Of a DNA stretch of 64,000 nucleotides, positions 33,716-43,132 are shown piece after piece; position 1 is the first letter of the stretch; each line of letters starts with the position of its first letter. This DNA is from Lasiosphaeris hirsuta (Eukaryota > Ascomycota > Sordariomycetes > Sordariales > Lasiosphaeriaceae). Under the pieces are notes generated by a model that saw only the letters and a list, made by a program, of their open reading frames with translations, made no database searches and was not told the origin of the DNA. The stretch covers positions 1,426,001 through 1,490,000 of the forward strand of contig JAUKUA010000005.1 in assembly GCA_030549175.1 (NCBI GenBank). The letters are read 5' to 3'. The translations under genes and the position numbers were made by a program.

Positions 33716-35152
33716 TCACCTGCTCCGGACTTTCCGAATTTTGGGAAAGACGAGAGGTAACGCTAGCTTTGCAATGTGGTCGACCTTGTCGCCGTTCTTT
33801 ACCTGCTTCATCCGCGCCCCAACCTCCATAAAATATTGGCTGAGCTGCTTCTGCTCTATCTTGAGATCCTCTCTCAAATCAAAAGTGTTGACATCAAAAT
33901 TGTCGATGATGCTGGCAAATACGCAGCAGTGCGTCATTAGAAGATCAATGTGCGTTTTGCGCATGGCTCCGTTGTCCGAAAACTTCCGACGAATGTTCTC
34001 GATCACCATTTCCGGTGCTGGTGCCATCAGCTCTCTCAGCTGCCTCCGACTGCCGATCTTCTTCGTCCCGCGCTCTTTTCCTTGCCTAGCCGTCGCCCAG
34101 AAGATGAGTATAAACAGCAAGTAACGCGCGACCCGCAGCCTCTCCACTGCGCCTTCATTGTGAGCCAGGCGATTGATGCGATTCGCAATGAAACGCGAAG
34201 GAACCTCGACTGCCTGCTGCGCCTCAACTTTCTCCTGCCAGTCCATGACCGGTATCGCGTTGAGCACTTCTGCCCCGATGATTTCGGCCGGAATATAGAC
34301 ATCTTGGATCTCTTCGGCGTCGTGGTGGCCCCTCGGTACTGGCCGGGCGCCGTCGATGATAGCCTGGAGCTCTTCCTGGGTCGCCATATTCTGTGTGGCA
34401 GTCTTGATGGAATCCATAATGGCCATATCTCCTGAGCCCATATTGTCGACTCCCTTGCCTGATGTAATTGCGTTTTCCACCTTGGACTTGATAGCCTTTC
34501 TTGACTTCTTTGTTCCAAATGTCTCTCCAAGGCCTGTCTTCATGTCCGTAACGGTCTGCAAAATATAGTTAGATCCAGATACTCAACCACAAACATAGAG
34601 CACCGACCTGTCTGATAGACCTCTCCGCCATTGCATCTTTGGCAGCCTGCTGTGACCGTACAGCGCCTCGTACTAGCATCTTCTTCGCCTCGATGACCTG
34701 CACCTCTCCGGATTTCGGATCAAACACGCCAATGAAGTGCCGTACCAGCGGGTCCGCGCCCTGAGGGCAGTCTTCCCGAGCCGTGTAGTCTATCGATTTA
34801 TGCGAAGTCGAGTGCAAAAGCATCTCGGGTGCCGGCGCATTTTTCCGCTTCTTGGTGGTCGCTGCTGTGTTCTCGGTCTTGTCGTAGGCGAGGAAATCAA
34901 TCGATCTGGGAAGAGAAATACCAGATGTCACAGCTGTCTGCGATGTTAGCTCTGCTATCTGCCCAGAAGAGCGCCAGACTCGAGCTTGCCTATCACAGGG
35001 GGCGAAACCTTGGGCTTGACGAGTTGGGATATTTTGAGGGATGGGGATGCGTCCCCAGCCGACTGCTGCTCGAAATCGACCTTCTTCTTTTTAGCCTTGG
35101 AGAAGCCATCATCAAGGCGCTGCTTCCGCTTTTTTATCGATGAGTCTGCCAT
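33716..35152 (-). CDS. rpa49: RNA polymerase I subunit RPA49
   Basis: Three exons, 35152-34990, 34933-34608 and 34555-33716, 442 codons. The A49 subunit works with A34.5 in RNA polymerase I initiation and elongation of rRNA. The N-terminus is a Lys-rich tail (MADSSIKKRKQRL). The dimerisation module covers about residues 55-160 (SGISLPRSIDFLAY, DPLVRHFIGVFDPKSGEVQV, AERSIRQ). The tandem winged-helix part follows (AEIIGAEVLNAIPVMDWQE, RLRVARYLLFILIFWATA, DLLMTHCCVFASIIDNFD). Intron 1 (34934-34989) appears to be GC-AG type: exon end ATAG, donor GCAAGC, branch GCTAAC, acceptor GACAG, giving PPVIAVTSGISLP. Intron 2 (34556-34607) has donor GTCGGT and acceptor TTGCAG. A GT-AG alternative for intron 1 (donor GTGATA, acceptor CGCAG) also keeps frame but gives a poorer family match. 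Confidence 0.92.
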
Positions 35153-36101
35153 TGCAACCGTGTGGCCAATTCCAAGGGCGAGACAATCCGCTGTTGTGGT
35201 GCAATTATCAGAATCGAGTAACGGACCTGTGAGAAGGTGGATCACCAGAACTTTTTTTTCTGCCGGCTTAACCTGGCGCGGGTCCATCTCACCGCCTTAG
35301 TAAGGAGACAGCCCCACCTCAAACCCACTAGGTCAGTGGCGGGCCGCAAACAGAAGGTTCTCTAGCGCGCAACTGATGAGATGAACACCGTCAAAAACAT
35401 TTGAGTAAAACGGCCTAATTAATACGTAATTGGCTTAGCAGGCACCTAGGACCTCCGCCTTTCAATCCGCGGATAAATATTCACTTAATTTCATGCACTT
35501 ATAATACTAGCAAGTTGTATGTACCCATGGATAATTTGATGCCCCTCATTCAACTGAAGCCTGGCCCCCACATCGCCCAGCAAACAGAACTCCAGGAGGG
35601 GGGATTCTGATCAGGGCACATAAGTTGGGCTCTTGCACACAAATTCGTCCCGTCAGTGAGGCGCGATTTCTGGTCAAAATTGGTTGCCGGACAACGATTG
35701 CTTTACCCAGGTTTGCCAGGCGGATGCCACAAGTGGATATATGCAGCGAAGCCGACGTTGCCTTTGATTGACTAGCAGATCCCAGTGAAACGGGATCGGG
35801 ATTCCTGCTAATGCACATCGAGCTCCCGCTATTCCCCGCAAACGCTACGACTGTCCATCTCAACCCACGATTGTCAAGCAACCAGCCACTATCCAAGTCC
35901 CACCCCCTATTTGGCCCATGTCATGCATGTACTGCCACGTTCGCCAGTAGACTAGCAAGATGTTCAAGACAGCCCCATCTCTGAAGGTAGCTGTCTTGAA
36001 GTGATCATAGGTAGCTGTAGGCAACAAGCTTCTGTGAACGAGATTGCCAAGACTTGAACGATGATTCCCAAAGCCAATTGAGGTCGAGGTGCTACGCGCG
36101 T
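35153..36101. other. Intergenic between rpa49 and rpl41
   Basis: Both neighbours are on the minus strand, so this 949-bp stretch holds the rpl41 3' untranslated region and the rpa49 promoter. A perfect 11-bp inverted repeat lies at 35963-36000, 102-139 nt past the rpl41 stop. No further gene was found. Confidence 0.5.
35963..36000. repeat. Perfect 11-bp inverted repeat downstream of rpl41
   Basis: TTCAAGACAGC at 35963-35973 is matched exactly by GCTGTCTTGAA at 35990-36000, with a 16-nt loop. It would form a stem-loop in the rpl41 transcript if the 3' untranslated region extends that far. Confidence 0.6.
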
Positions 36102-36233
36102 TTACTTGCTGTGGGTGGGTCAGTAGCTGCTGAGCCTAGGTTGGGCACCGAGTGATACTCACTTTCTACCTCTCATCTTTCTCCTCTTCCGCTTTAGTCT
36201 ACGCACCCGCTTCTTTCTCCATTTAGCTCTCAT
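36102..36233 (-). CDS. rpl41: 60S ribosomal protein eL41
   Basis: The protein is only 25 codons, among the smallest known, and almost wholly Arg/Lys. The start MRAKWRKKRVRRLKRKRRK matches the near-invariant eL41 sequence. Exon 1 is 36233-36163, ending after AGA AA. The intron is 36109-36162 (donor GTGAGT, branch CTGAC, acceptor CACAG), and exon 2 (36108-36102) supplies C AAG TAA, giving a final Asn-Lys and exactly the expected 25 residues. Without splicing the frame would stop at once after Lys24. Upstream, a second intron in the 5' untranslated region is likely: donor GTAAAG at 36291, branch GCTAAC, acceptor TCTAG at 36243. eL41 sits in the large ribosomal subunit and bridges to the small one. 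It is easily missed by gene callers because of its size. Confidence 0.93.
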
Positions 36234-36883
36234 CTTGGACTCCTAGATAGTGCTACTGTTAGCAGAATAGAAAACCTTTTGGGAACTTTACCCGGTACTG
36301 ACAGTGTTCAAAGAAGAGATGTCATTGAAGTTGATGGTCGGGAAAGGGTCGACTTCGCGGGGAGGAGGGGGTCTTGTCTTATAAGGACAATGGCACTAGT
36401 TATGTGGGGCTTGGTCAGGTGATGCAGGGTGGCCCATGCGAAACGGGCAGAATACCGCGCTAATCCTATGTTTGCCCCTCTTTTTCCCCTCAAAATCCAG
36501 CAGCCTACCCATGCCACTCCACCCAACCCGCCTTGGCTACCTCTCTAGCGCCTATTTGACATGACAGGGGAAGGAGGGAATGGCCCCCTCACGAGGTGAT
36601 GCCTTCTTTATTCGAAAACAAAGCCCTAAGCAAGTTTGCAAGACTGTCTTTTCTCCCCACAGATAAAAATTGACAGTCAACCTAGATATAAAGCTAGCAA
36701 AATAAAAGATATGATTTCGAGAGATTCCTGCCATCTGAGCTGGCGACCCTCAAACTTCACCCGGGTCATTCAGTCACCCTTCAACAAATTTAGATGCTAT
36801 GGAATACGTTGCACTCATTTTCTGCCCGGGCTAGCATCCTATGATTCCAGGCTTACTGCAGCATCTCGTTACTTCATTTACCA
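36234..36883. promoter_or_regulatory. Divergent upstream region of rpl41 and the FHA kinase
   Basis: The first about 60 bp hold the probable 5'-UTR intron of rpl41 (36243-36291). The rest separates the divergent starts of a very highly expressed type of gene (rpl41, -) and a decaying kinase gene (+). No other feature was recognised. Confidence 0.5.
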
Positions 36884-38424
36884 ATGTCATCGGAAGCTGT
36901 TGCTTACGTGTTTTTTGAAGACAAGAGTACACAGCCTTCAAGGATGGGTAGGTCTAGAGTTTGGCCCTTGCCTCTGGGCAGCCATTCAATTCAGCCTCTT
37001 TTTCTGGAATTTTTGTTGTCGTCTCTCTTTTCGCCGTTCACACTTCTTTTCCGTGGTCTATTCAGTATTACTATAACTCCCCACTGACACATTGAACCTG
37101 TGACTCAGGGCAGTTCTGGGTGTTCCCAAACCAAACCATAAAGATCGGTCGTGATCCACACAATAGTGCGGTTGTATTCACGGACGTCTCAGTTTTGAGA
37201 AATCATTCAGAATTCTACTCCATCATCGTCGACGAAGAGTCAAAACACAGCCCGCTGGTATTTGTACGAGACCGACAGTCCCTCAACGGCACCTATGTCA
37301 ATGACCGACTCGTAGGGAAGGGCCCAAATGTATCCCCAGCGTTTCTCCTCCAGAATGGAGACATCGTCACCATAGCTCCTCATGTAATGTTTAGGTTCAC
37401 CCAGCTCGCTAAGAGGGAGCTTTCTTTCGGGCTTAGCCATCGCCAACGCAAGGAGCTGAAGGTATGGTTATCACATGGAACACATATAACTCATGTCTGA
37501 TGCAATGCCCAGCTCTTTGAGGACAAGTTTGTCGTCACTGATCGCACAATAGGCGACGGTGCGCATGCCGTTGTTTATTTAGCGATAGAGGTCAAAACAG
37601 GGAAGCAGGTGGTCTGTAAGATTGATAACTCTAGAAGAGGCCCCCATCTGCCCAGCACACTGCGTCGAATTCGACAAGAAGCTATTTTGATGAGCTACCT
37701 GGATCACGTAAGGAACCGGCATGACAACTTGAGTGATCAGGGCTGAAGCACTTAACTATGTCAGCCAAATATCTTTTCGATCAAAGCAGCTTTTCACACC
37801 CACCAGACAATGTTTGACTCTCCCATTTGAATTTCCAATCCAGCATAGTTGTGGCGGCCACTGATTTCTCGGCAGGTATATATTCACCGAGCTGGCAACA
37901 GGGGGAGACCTTTTCTCGCTCTTCACAAGGTATACCACATTTGAAGAGTTGGAGATCCGATGGATCATTTGGCAAGTGCTTCAAGGTGTCGCCTATATTC
38001 ACAGCAAAGGGATCGCTCATCGTGACATCAAACCCGAGAATATACTCTGTGCCATAGCGCCAAATGTTTCCTATCGAATCATGCTGTCGGATTTCGGCGA
38101 CTCTGCAATGGCCAGCGGGGGAAGAATGGGGTCAGAGGTCGGGTCTACCTTCTATCGAGCGCCGTAAGTTGCTGGTTACTTCGCCACCCCCAAAGTTCCG
38201 AGCTGATGTTGGTACCCCTTAGAGAATGCCATGTCCCTGAGCAAGGCCACAATCCCTCTGTTGATATTTGGGCCGTTGGCATGCTCACTCTGCAGCTTTT
38301 TGTCGGTTCCGAGAAACTTCCACAAATCCAGCGGATGGACTTCAACGGCCAAAAAAACCAAGGCAAGATCGACGAATATCTTGACAACATCCTCAACGAT
38401 ATCCTCTCAATTGGAGACCGTTGA
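36884..38424 (+). CDS. FHA-domain Ser/Thr protein kinase, truncated
   Basis: Six exons by eye: 36884-36947, 37109-37461, 37513-37707, 37765-37811, 37876-38163 and 38223-38424, 382 codons. Residues about 22-120 form an FHA domain (TIKIGRDP, SLNGTYVND, LQNGDIVTI), which binds phosphothreonine. The kinase domain starts near residue 140: Gly loop GDGAHAVVYLA, VAIK-type lysine in VVCKI, catalytic loop HRDIKPENI, DFGDSA, and APE formed across the last intron, then DIWAVGMLTL. The order FHA-kinase is that of Cds1/Rad53-like and related fungal kinases. The frame meets TGA at 38422-38424 before the end of the C-lobe. After it the same frame continues 34 codons with subdomain XI-like YITNLINRDR before another stop. 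All introns have acceptable splice sites, though the fourth donor (GTTTGA) is weak. It is either a truncated kinase or an early pseudogene. Confidence 0.7.
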
Positions 38425-39007
38425 CAGTTGGCGTCCTGGGCGAGTAGCAGCAGCCACCGACACGATTTCACTACACTCCAAGTGTATATAACAAACCTCA
38501 TCAACCGTGACCGATGGGTCAGAAGATGAATCAAAGCAGAATTACGAGGAGATATCGGCAAAATATGCGATTGTTGGCGATGAGACCCAGAGTCAGGAGA
38601 CGGCGCGTGTAGCACTAATCCGAGATCTACAGCCGGGGTCGCAAGGGCTAGTTTCCGAGGAGGCAGAACGACCTGCGAAGCGAAAAGGGGAGGTTTGGGA
38701 AAGGGAGAATTTCAAACACTCGAAGATGATGGCATCTATGTAGGGTTCGCTGATGAACCTCCTGTGTCGAGTGATGGGAACACATGTGTCAGCCTGTATT
38801 CGCATACCAGAATTCTCTCCAAACTTTTATTGCTCTGTTTTAGAATCGGGCTCTACATTCCGCTTTGGTTTGGCACTCGGATAAGAGCTTCTCAGCTCTA
38901 ACCTCTATGCTTTCTACGTAATAATTGACTACTAGTAGCAGCCGTATAATTCTTCTTATCTTGGCCATGAATTCGTATTCCTCGTACCAAGCACGCATAC
39001 CCTATAT
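38425..39007. other. Remnant 3' end of kinase gene and convergent flank
   Basis: The first 100 bp continue the kinase frame past the TGA. From 38507 an open stretch of 78 codons in the +1 frame (acidic, rich in Ser, Lys and Glu, ending at 38743) could be the former C-terminal tail after a frameshift. The rest is the 3' flank of the short-chain dehydrogenase gene (-). Confidence 0.45.
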
Positions 39008-40064
39008 TTATAGTTTAGCACTTTTTTCTTTGGTACTATCATGCCTTATTCCCTCGTCATCCTGCTCCTTGACTGTAAGATCGGGTAGCTCGGCTGGCAT
39101 AATCCTGCGAGGTGACGACCCGGGAACAACCGAGTACTTCGAGAAGTCCGTTATCCCAGCGTGCCTCCTGAGGAAGTCCTCATCTAGCTCTAGCTGGCCG
39201 TTCACTTCTGGGGCCGGAGCACTCAGCATGGCGAGTATGGCATCCGAGAATATTGTTGATTTTCTCAGATCATTAGCAAAAGTGGGGTCCTTGCGAGAGA
39301 ACGGCTCAGTGGCGGCGGATTCGATAGACTTCCCTGTATTAGCATAGTAGCCCATACCTAAACACCGACGCATGCCATAGGCCACTCACCACCGCAGGCC
39401 AGATACTGGTAATCGCCATCCCTGTCAAGCCCTGCCTCTCAAAGTCCATCGCCAGTCCCTTGGTCAAAACACTCATACCGACCTTACCCACGGCGTATGC
39501 CGTCTTCCCGCGGAAGAAGCGGCTGTAGATGGGCGGGCTGACGACGATGATGCGCCCCGTGCCGCGCCGCTTTAGATGCGGCAGCGCGGCCTGCACGGCG
39601 CCGTACAGCCCTTCGACGTTGACGCGCTGCATCAGCTGGAACCGCTTCGTCGGGGTGGCACCGACCGAGGCCCACCAGATGGCGCCCGAGTTGTAGACGA
39701 GTACGTCGAGGCGACGATATACATCGATACTTTGGGCCACAAGTCGCTCGACGCTGGCCAAGTCGCTCGTGTCGACCGGGATCGCGGTCGCCTCACCCCC
39801 GGCTTCGCGGATCTCGCGCCCGACGGTGGTGATAGTGGATGCGCGGGAGTTAGGGTTAGGGGGGAAAGGGGATGTGTTTGCGTCTTTGCTGTATGACTTG
39901 GCAGACACAACGACTTTGTGGGTTTAGTATGTTCTCCTGATGCAAGCAGATGAGTCCATCTCACCAGCATATCCGTTGGCGGCGAGGTCGATCGCAACCT
40001 GTCGGCCGATGCCCCTGGATGCGCCCACCACCAGTGCCACTGGTTTTTCGCCATTGGCCGCCAT
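39008..40064 (-). CDS. Short-chain dehydrogenase/reductase, HSDL2-like
   Basis: Three exons, 40064-39965, 39913-39390 and 39328-39008, 314 codons. Classical SDR features are complete: cofactor motif GASRGIG near residue 15, VLVYNSG (NAG equivalent) after about 115, the active-site Ser in IIVVSPP, and YAVGK, the catalytic Tyr and Lys. The segment after the fold (IWPAVSIESAATEPF) and the long C-terminal part resemble hydroxysteroid dehydrogenase-like protein 2, but no SCP2 lipid-transfer domain follows. NAD(P)-dependent oxidoreduction of a lipid-like substrate is inferred. Intron 2 ends at GGGAAG rather than at the nearer CAG, because only that choice restores the WPAV-SIESAAT frame and the CAG lies too close to the branch site. 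Unlike its two damaged neighbours this gene is intact. Confidence 0.85.
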
Positions 40065-40497
40065 GCTGTAAGTTGGGGTTTATGTCAAGGTCGTGTATAC
40101 ATCTCCCTGAGTTGCCAAAGCTGGCCACAGGGAACTAGGTCTCAATATGCAACTATTTCAACAGCCAAAAGTGGTGGCCGTCGGCAACGCAAACGAGTGG
40201 ATTACTGATCAGCAGCTTCGATCCACTATGACAAGAGTAGTCTCAGATGGGGTTTAGTGGATTGTGGGCTGTTCCCGCTCCCCTGCTCCGGCATTCACCG
40301 TGTCGGGACGGAAGCCGAGGTATGAGCGCCCAGCGTTGGGGATCTGTACCCCAATAAGTTCAAGCTGCTAACCTACGAGACAGTCTGCTGCATGAAGAAA
40401 CAGTTGAAAGCCACCAATTAATGTTTACTTCACGCGTGTCTCATTTACCACTTCTGTAGTTGATCTCGAGGCTTGGCTCTTCGACGCCGGTTTAGCA
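40065..40497. other. Divergent upstream region
   Basis: Lies between the starts of the short-chain dehydrogenase (-) and the GST-kappa-like pseudogene (+). It probably held a shared promoter. No other feature seen. Confidence 0.45.
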
Positions 40498-41355
40498 ATG
40501 GGCAGTCAAATCGATTGCTACTTCGACCTCGGTGGGCTGTCCTCTCACAACTCGTAAACCCCCATGCTAACAACCCGACACATCCCTCTACAGCTACTTA
40601 ACCTTCCTTGGCCTCACATGCAACCGGGAATTCCTCACGGCGCACTCAGTCTAAGTAAGCTTCTACCCTGTCCTCCTCGGTGGGATCACGCTGGGTCCGG
40701 TACAAACCCCTAAACTTTCTCTCCGATCCAGCCGCCAAACTGACACTAATATTTAGGTAACAAACCACCCTGGTCTCTGCCAGCCAAGGCTGCATACGGT
40801 GCGTACGATGCGCGGCGCTCCATCGCCCACTTCCCCGGGCTGGCCCTCTAATTCCCCGACGATCTCATGTCCATTTCACTCACGGTACTTCCACTGCGCG
40901 TCTTGCACCACATCCAACGCACCTACGCGCCGTCCGTCTTCGAGACGTGCCTGCACTACCTCTTTCACTGTTTCTGGGCATCTCCAGGGATCAACCTGAC
41001 GCGTCCCGAGAACATGGTTAAGGCGCTGGCCGAGGTGCCTGTTGGATTCAAGGGAGGGGAAATAAGCATCGGCACTGAGAGGCTGTTCAATGGCGAGGAT
41101 GTGAAGGCTCTCATGGCGGCTGCAGCGTCGCAGGAGGTCAAGGACGTGCTCAAAGCGACGACGCAGGAGGCGCCTGAGCGGGGAGCGTTTGGAGCGCCGT
41201 GGCTCTGGGCGACTAATTCCGCTGGGGAGGCGGAGCCGTTTTTTGGGGGTGATCGATTCCACTTCATCTATAAGTTCCTGGATCTTCCGTTCCAAGATGT
41301 AGCATTGCTCCCACCTGCTGGGCAGGAAAAGCAAGAGGAAGTCTTGAAACTCTGA
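40498..41355 (+). pseudogene. GST-kappa/DsbA-like (2-hydroxychromene-2-carboxylate isomerase) pseudogene
   Basis: The reading frame can be followed through three exons (about 40498-40553, 40594-40694 and 40757-41355). It matches the DSBA-like thioredoxin family of GST kappa: start MGSQIDCYFDL, then FYPVLLGGITLG, NKPPWSLPAKAAYGAYDARRSI, PLRVLHHIQRTY, LYHLF-type LHYLFHCFWA, and the C-terminal GAFGAPWLW and FFGGDRFHFIYKFLDLPF. Two in-frame TAA codons interrupt it, at 40652-40654 (after HSV, before FYPVLL) and 40849-40851 (after FPGLAL, before FPDDLM). Each is a single C-to-T change from CAA. The second intron has no good donor in frame (GTCCGG, or GTACAA out of frame), so that junction may also be damaged. 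The last 163 codons from the ATG at 40867 remain open but lack the N-terminal active-site half. A functional product is unlikely. Confidence 0.82.
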
Positions 41356-41540
41356 AAGGCGCTGGTGCGTAATGAATCTGTAATATAGACTAACAGACCC
41401 TGAGCAGGAGGCCGGCAGACGGCAGGATGGCCTTCATAATGTACGTAGTGTATGTTGGAACGATTTGATGACTTGGTAATATCGTGCTCGATGAAGCATA
41501 ATCACATGTTCGCAGCGAATTGCGGTCCACGGTGTTCACA

Positions 41541-42623
41541 TCAGGTCTTGAGGGCATTGGCGAGCCTCACCCGTCTCGCGTCATCTTCTCTCTTGGCCTC
41601 ACTTCTAGCCAAGAAGTCCTGGCGCGCGGTAAACGAGTCCTTCGACTTGCCCGCCAGCTCGAGCTCGTCCTTGATGCCCGCCTTGTCTACATAGCCAGCC
41701 CAGTCCATTCTGCTCTTCTCGACTGTGTTGAGTTTCTTGGCGATTGCCTCGTTTGCAAGCTCCCGGGCCCTCAATCTGACCGACATGCCAAGGTTGAGAT
41801 CTGTTCGCAGGGCTGATTGATCAGGAATAGGCTCGAAGGCAGAGCGGAATGCCTTCTTTGGCATTCGCTTTAGCTGGGACTCGTCTTCTGCAGCCACTGC
41901 TGCCTCACCGTCCTCCCCCAAGGAAGCAAGGTAGAGCTTGGCTTCAGCGGAGCCACGCGCGACAAGTTTCTCTTCGGTGTGAACTTTGCCAGCGAAATTG
42001 TATGTCCTCTTTATTCGAATGAACTCGGGCTCCTCAGTCGTTTCGGTCGCGGTTGCTTGTGGTTGTTTTGCCAAGGCGGTCCCGGAATTATCGCCGTTTG
42101 GCTGCGAAGATGTAGGCTCTCGGGACTCTTCTTGTGTGGCTGAAGTCCCCCTCACTATCGGCTCGCTGACCATCTGTGACCATAGAGCATCGACATCGAT
42201 GGTAACCGGCCCACTAACGGCTGCTAGTTTTCGCTCGACCTTTCTGCAAGGTTACTGTCAGTGTCTTATGCCCCCGTGGCAGGCCAGTTTGGGAACATCA
42301 TACTCAACCGCGCGCATGCTCCGCGTCTTGATCAGCCCCCCCTCGCCGCCCTCGTCGTCCTCGGCTGCATCCTTCAGTTTCGACTTTTTGCGCTTCTTCT
42401 TTCCCTTTTCTATAATAGCCTCGTCTCCGGAGTTCTCGAAGCCGGCGTCCTCGGCCTCATTGTCAACGGTTGAGCTTTTCCGCTTTCCTGGTGTTAGAGG
42501 CTTGTCGCCGTCGACTTCATCCTCGTCTGATAACGGTAATTCATTGTCTGGCGCATCTTCGGGTGCAAAGTCCGAGTCTTCTTCCGACGCGTAGTCGTCT
42601 TCGATATCTGGATCTAGCGACAT
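41541..42623 (-). CDS. swc5: SWR1 complex subunit Swc5 (BCNT/CFDP1 family)
   Basis: Two exons, 42623-42304 and 42243-41541, 340 codons; the 60-nt intron (GTATGA...TTGCAG) joins AVE-KVERKLAAV. The N-terminal half is strongly acidic (DPDIEDDYASEEDSDFAPED), with a Lys-rich patch (KGKKKRKKSKLK). The middle holds IRIKRTYNFAGKVHTEEKLV, seen in Swc5. The C-terminal 80 residues are the BCNT domain (KSRMDWAGYVDKAGIKDEL, GKSKDSFTARQDFLAR), the family signature. Swc5 is needed by the SWR1 remodeller to exchange H2A for H2A.Z in nucleosomes. The gene ends 185 bp from the GST-kappa pseudogene, convergent. Confidence 0.93.
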
Positions 42624-43132
42624 GTCGGGGGTTGTGGATTTGAATTTGTGTTTGGGGATCGCGAGTTGACATGCGAATTGCACCTCTGCGTCCACATGCA
42701 TCCTTTTGGAGAAGGACAAATTTAAGTGGGAACGATAACTGTTTGAACCAATGGGGTCACCTGCCGCCCTTGCAACCACCGACCACAGCTTTTCCCCACC
42801 TAGCATCGGGCCTGTCGACTGGTGGAGCATCATCGACCCGACGGCGGTGCCGGCAATGGAATACCAGCGACACAGAGAGGAGTCGCTATCACCGATCCGG
42901 AAAGCTCAATATATTATGTGCTATTGAGCGCCAATGGGATGGCCGTGGTTAAAATGTATGTCTTCCCCGCATCGTCAGTCTTGAATTCGGGTCAATAATT
43001 CCAGACATGATTCTTGCGAGTATAAGTAGGCTTAGAAACACACTGCGGGTGATATGACGAGCAATTCCATGTGGTGTACTAATTCCCAACTCAAAGTATT
43101 CCTTGTTGTGAACTGATCTCGGCCACCCAACC
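42624..43132. promoter_or_regulatory. Divergent promoter region, swc5 and PhyH-type gene
   Basis: The two genes start 509 bp apart on opposite strands. No small gene or RNA was recognised between them. Confidence 0.5.
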
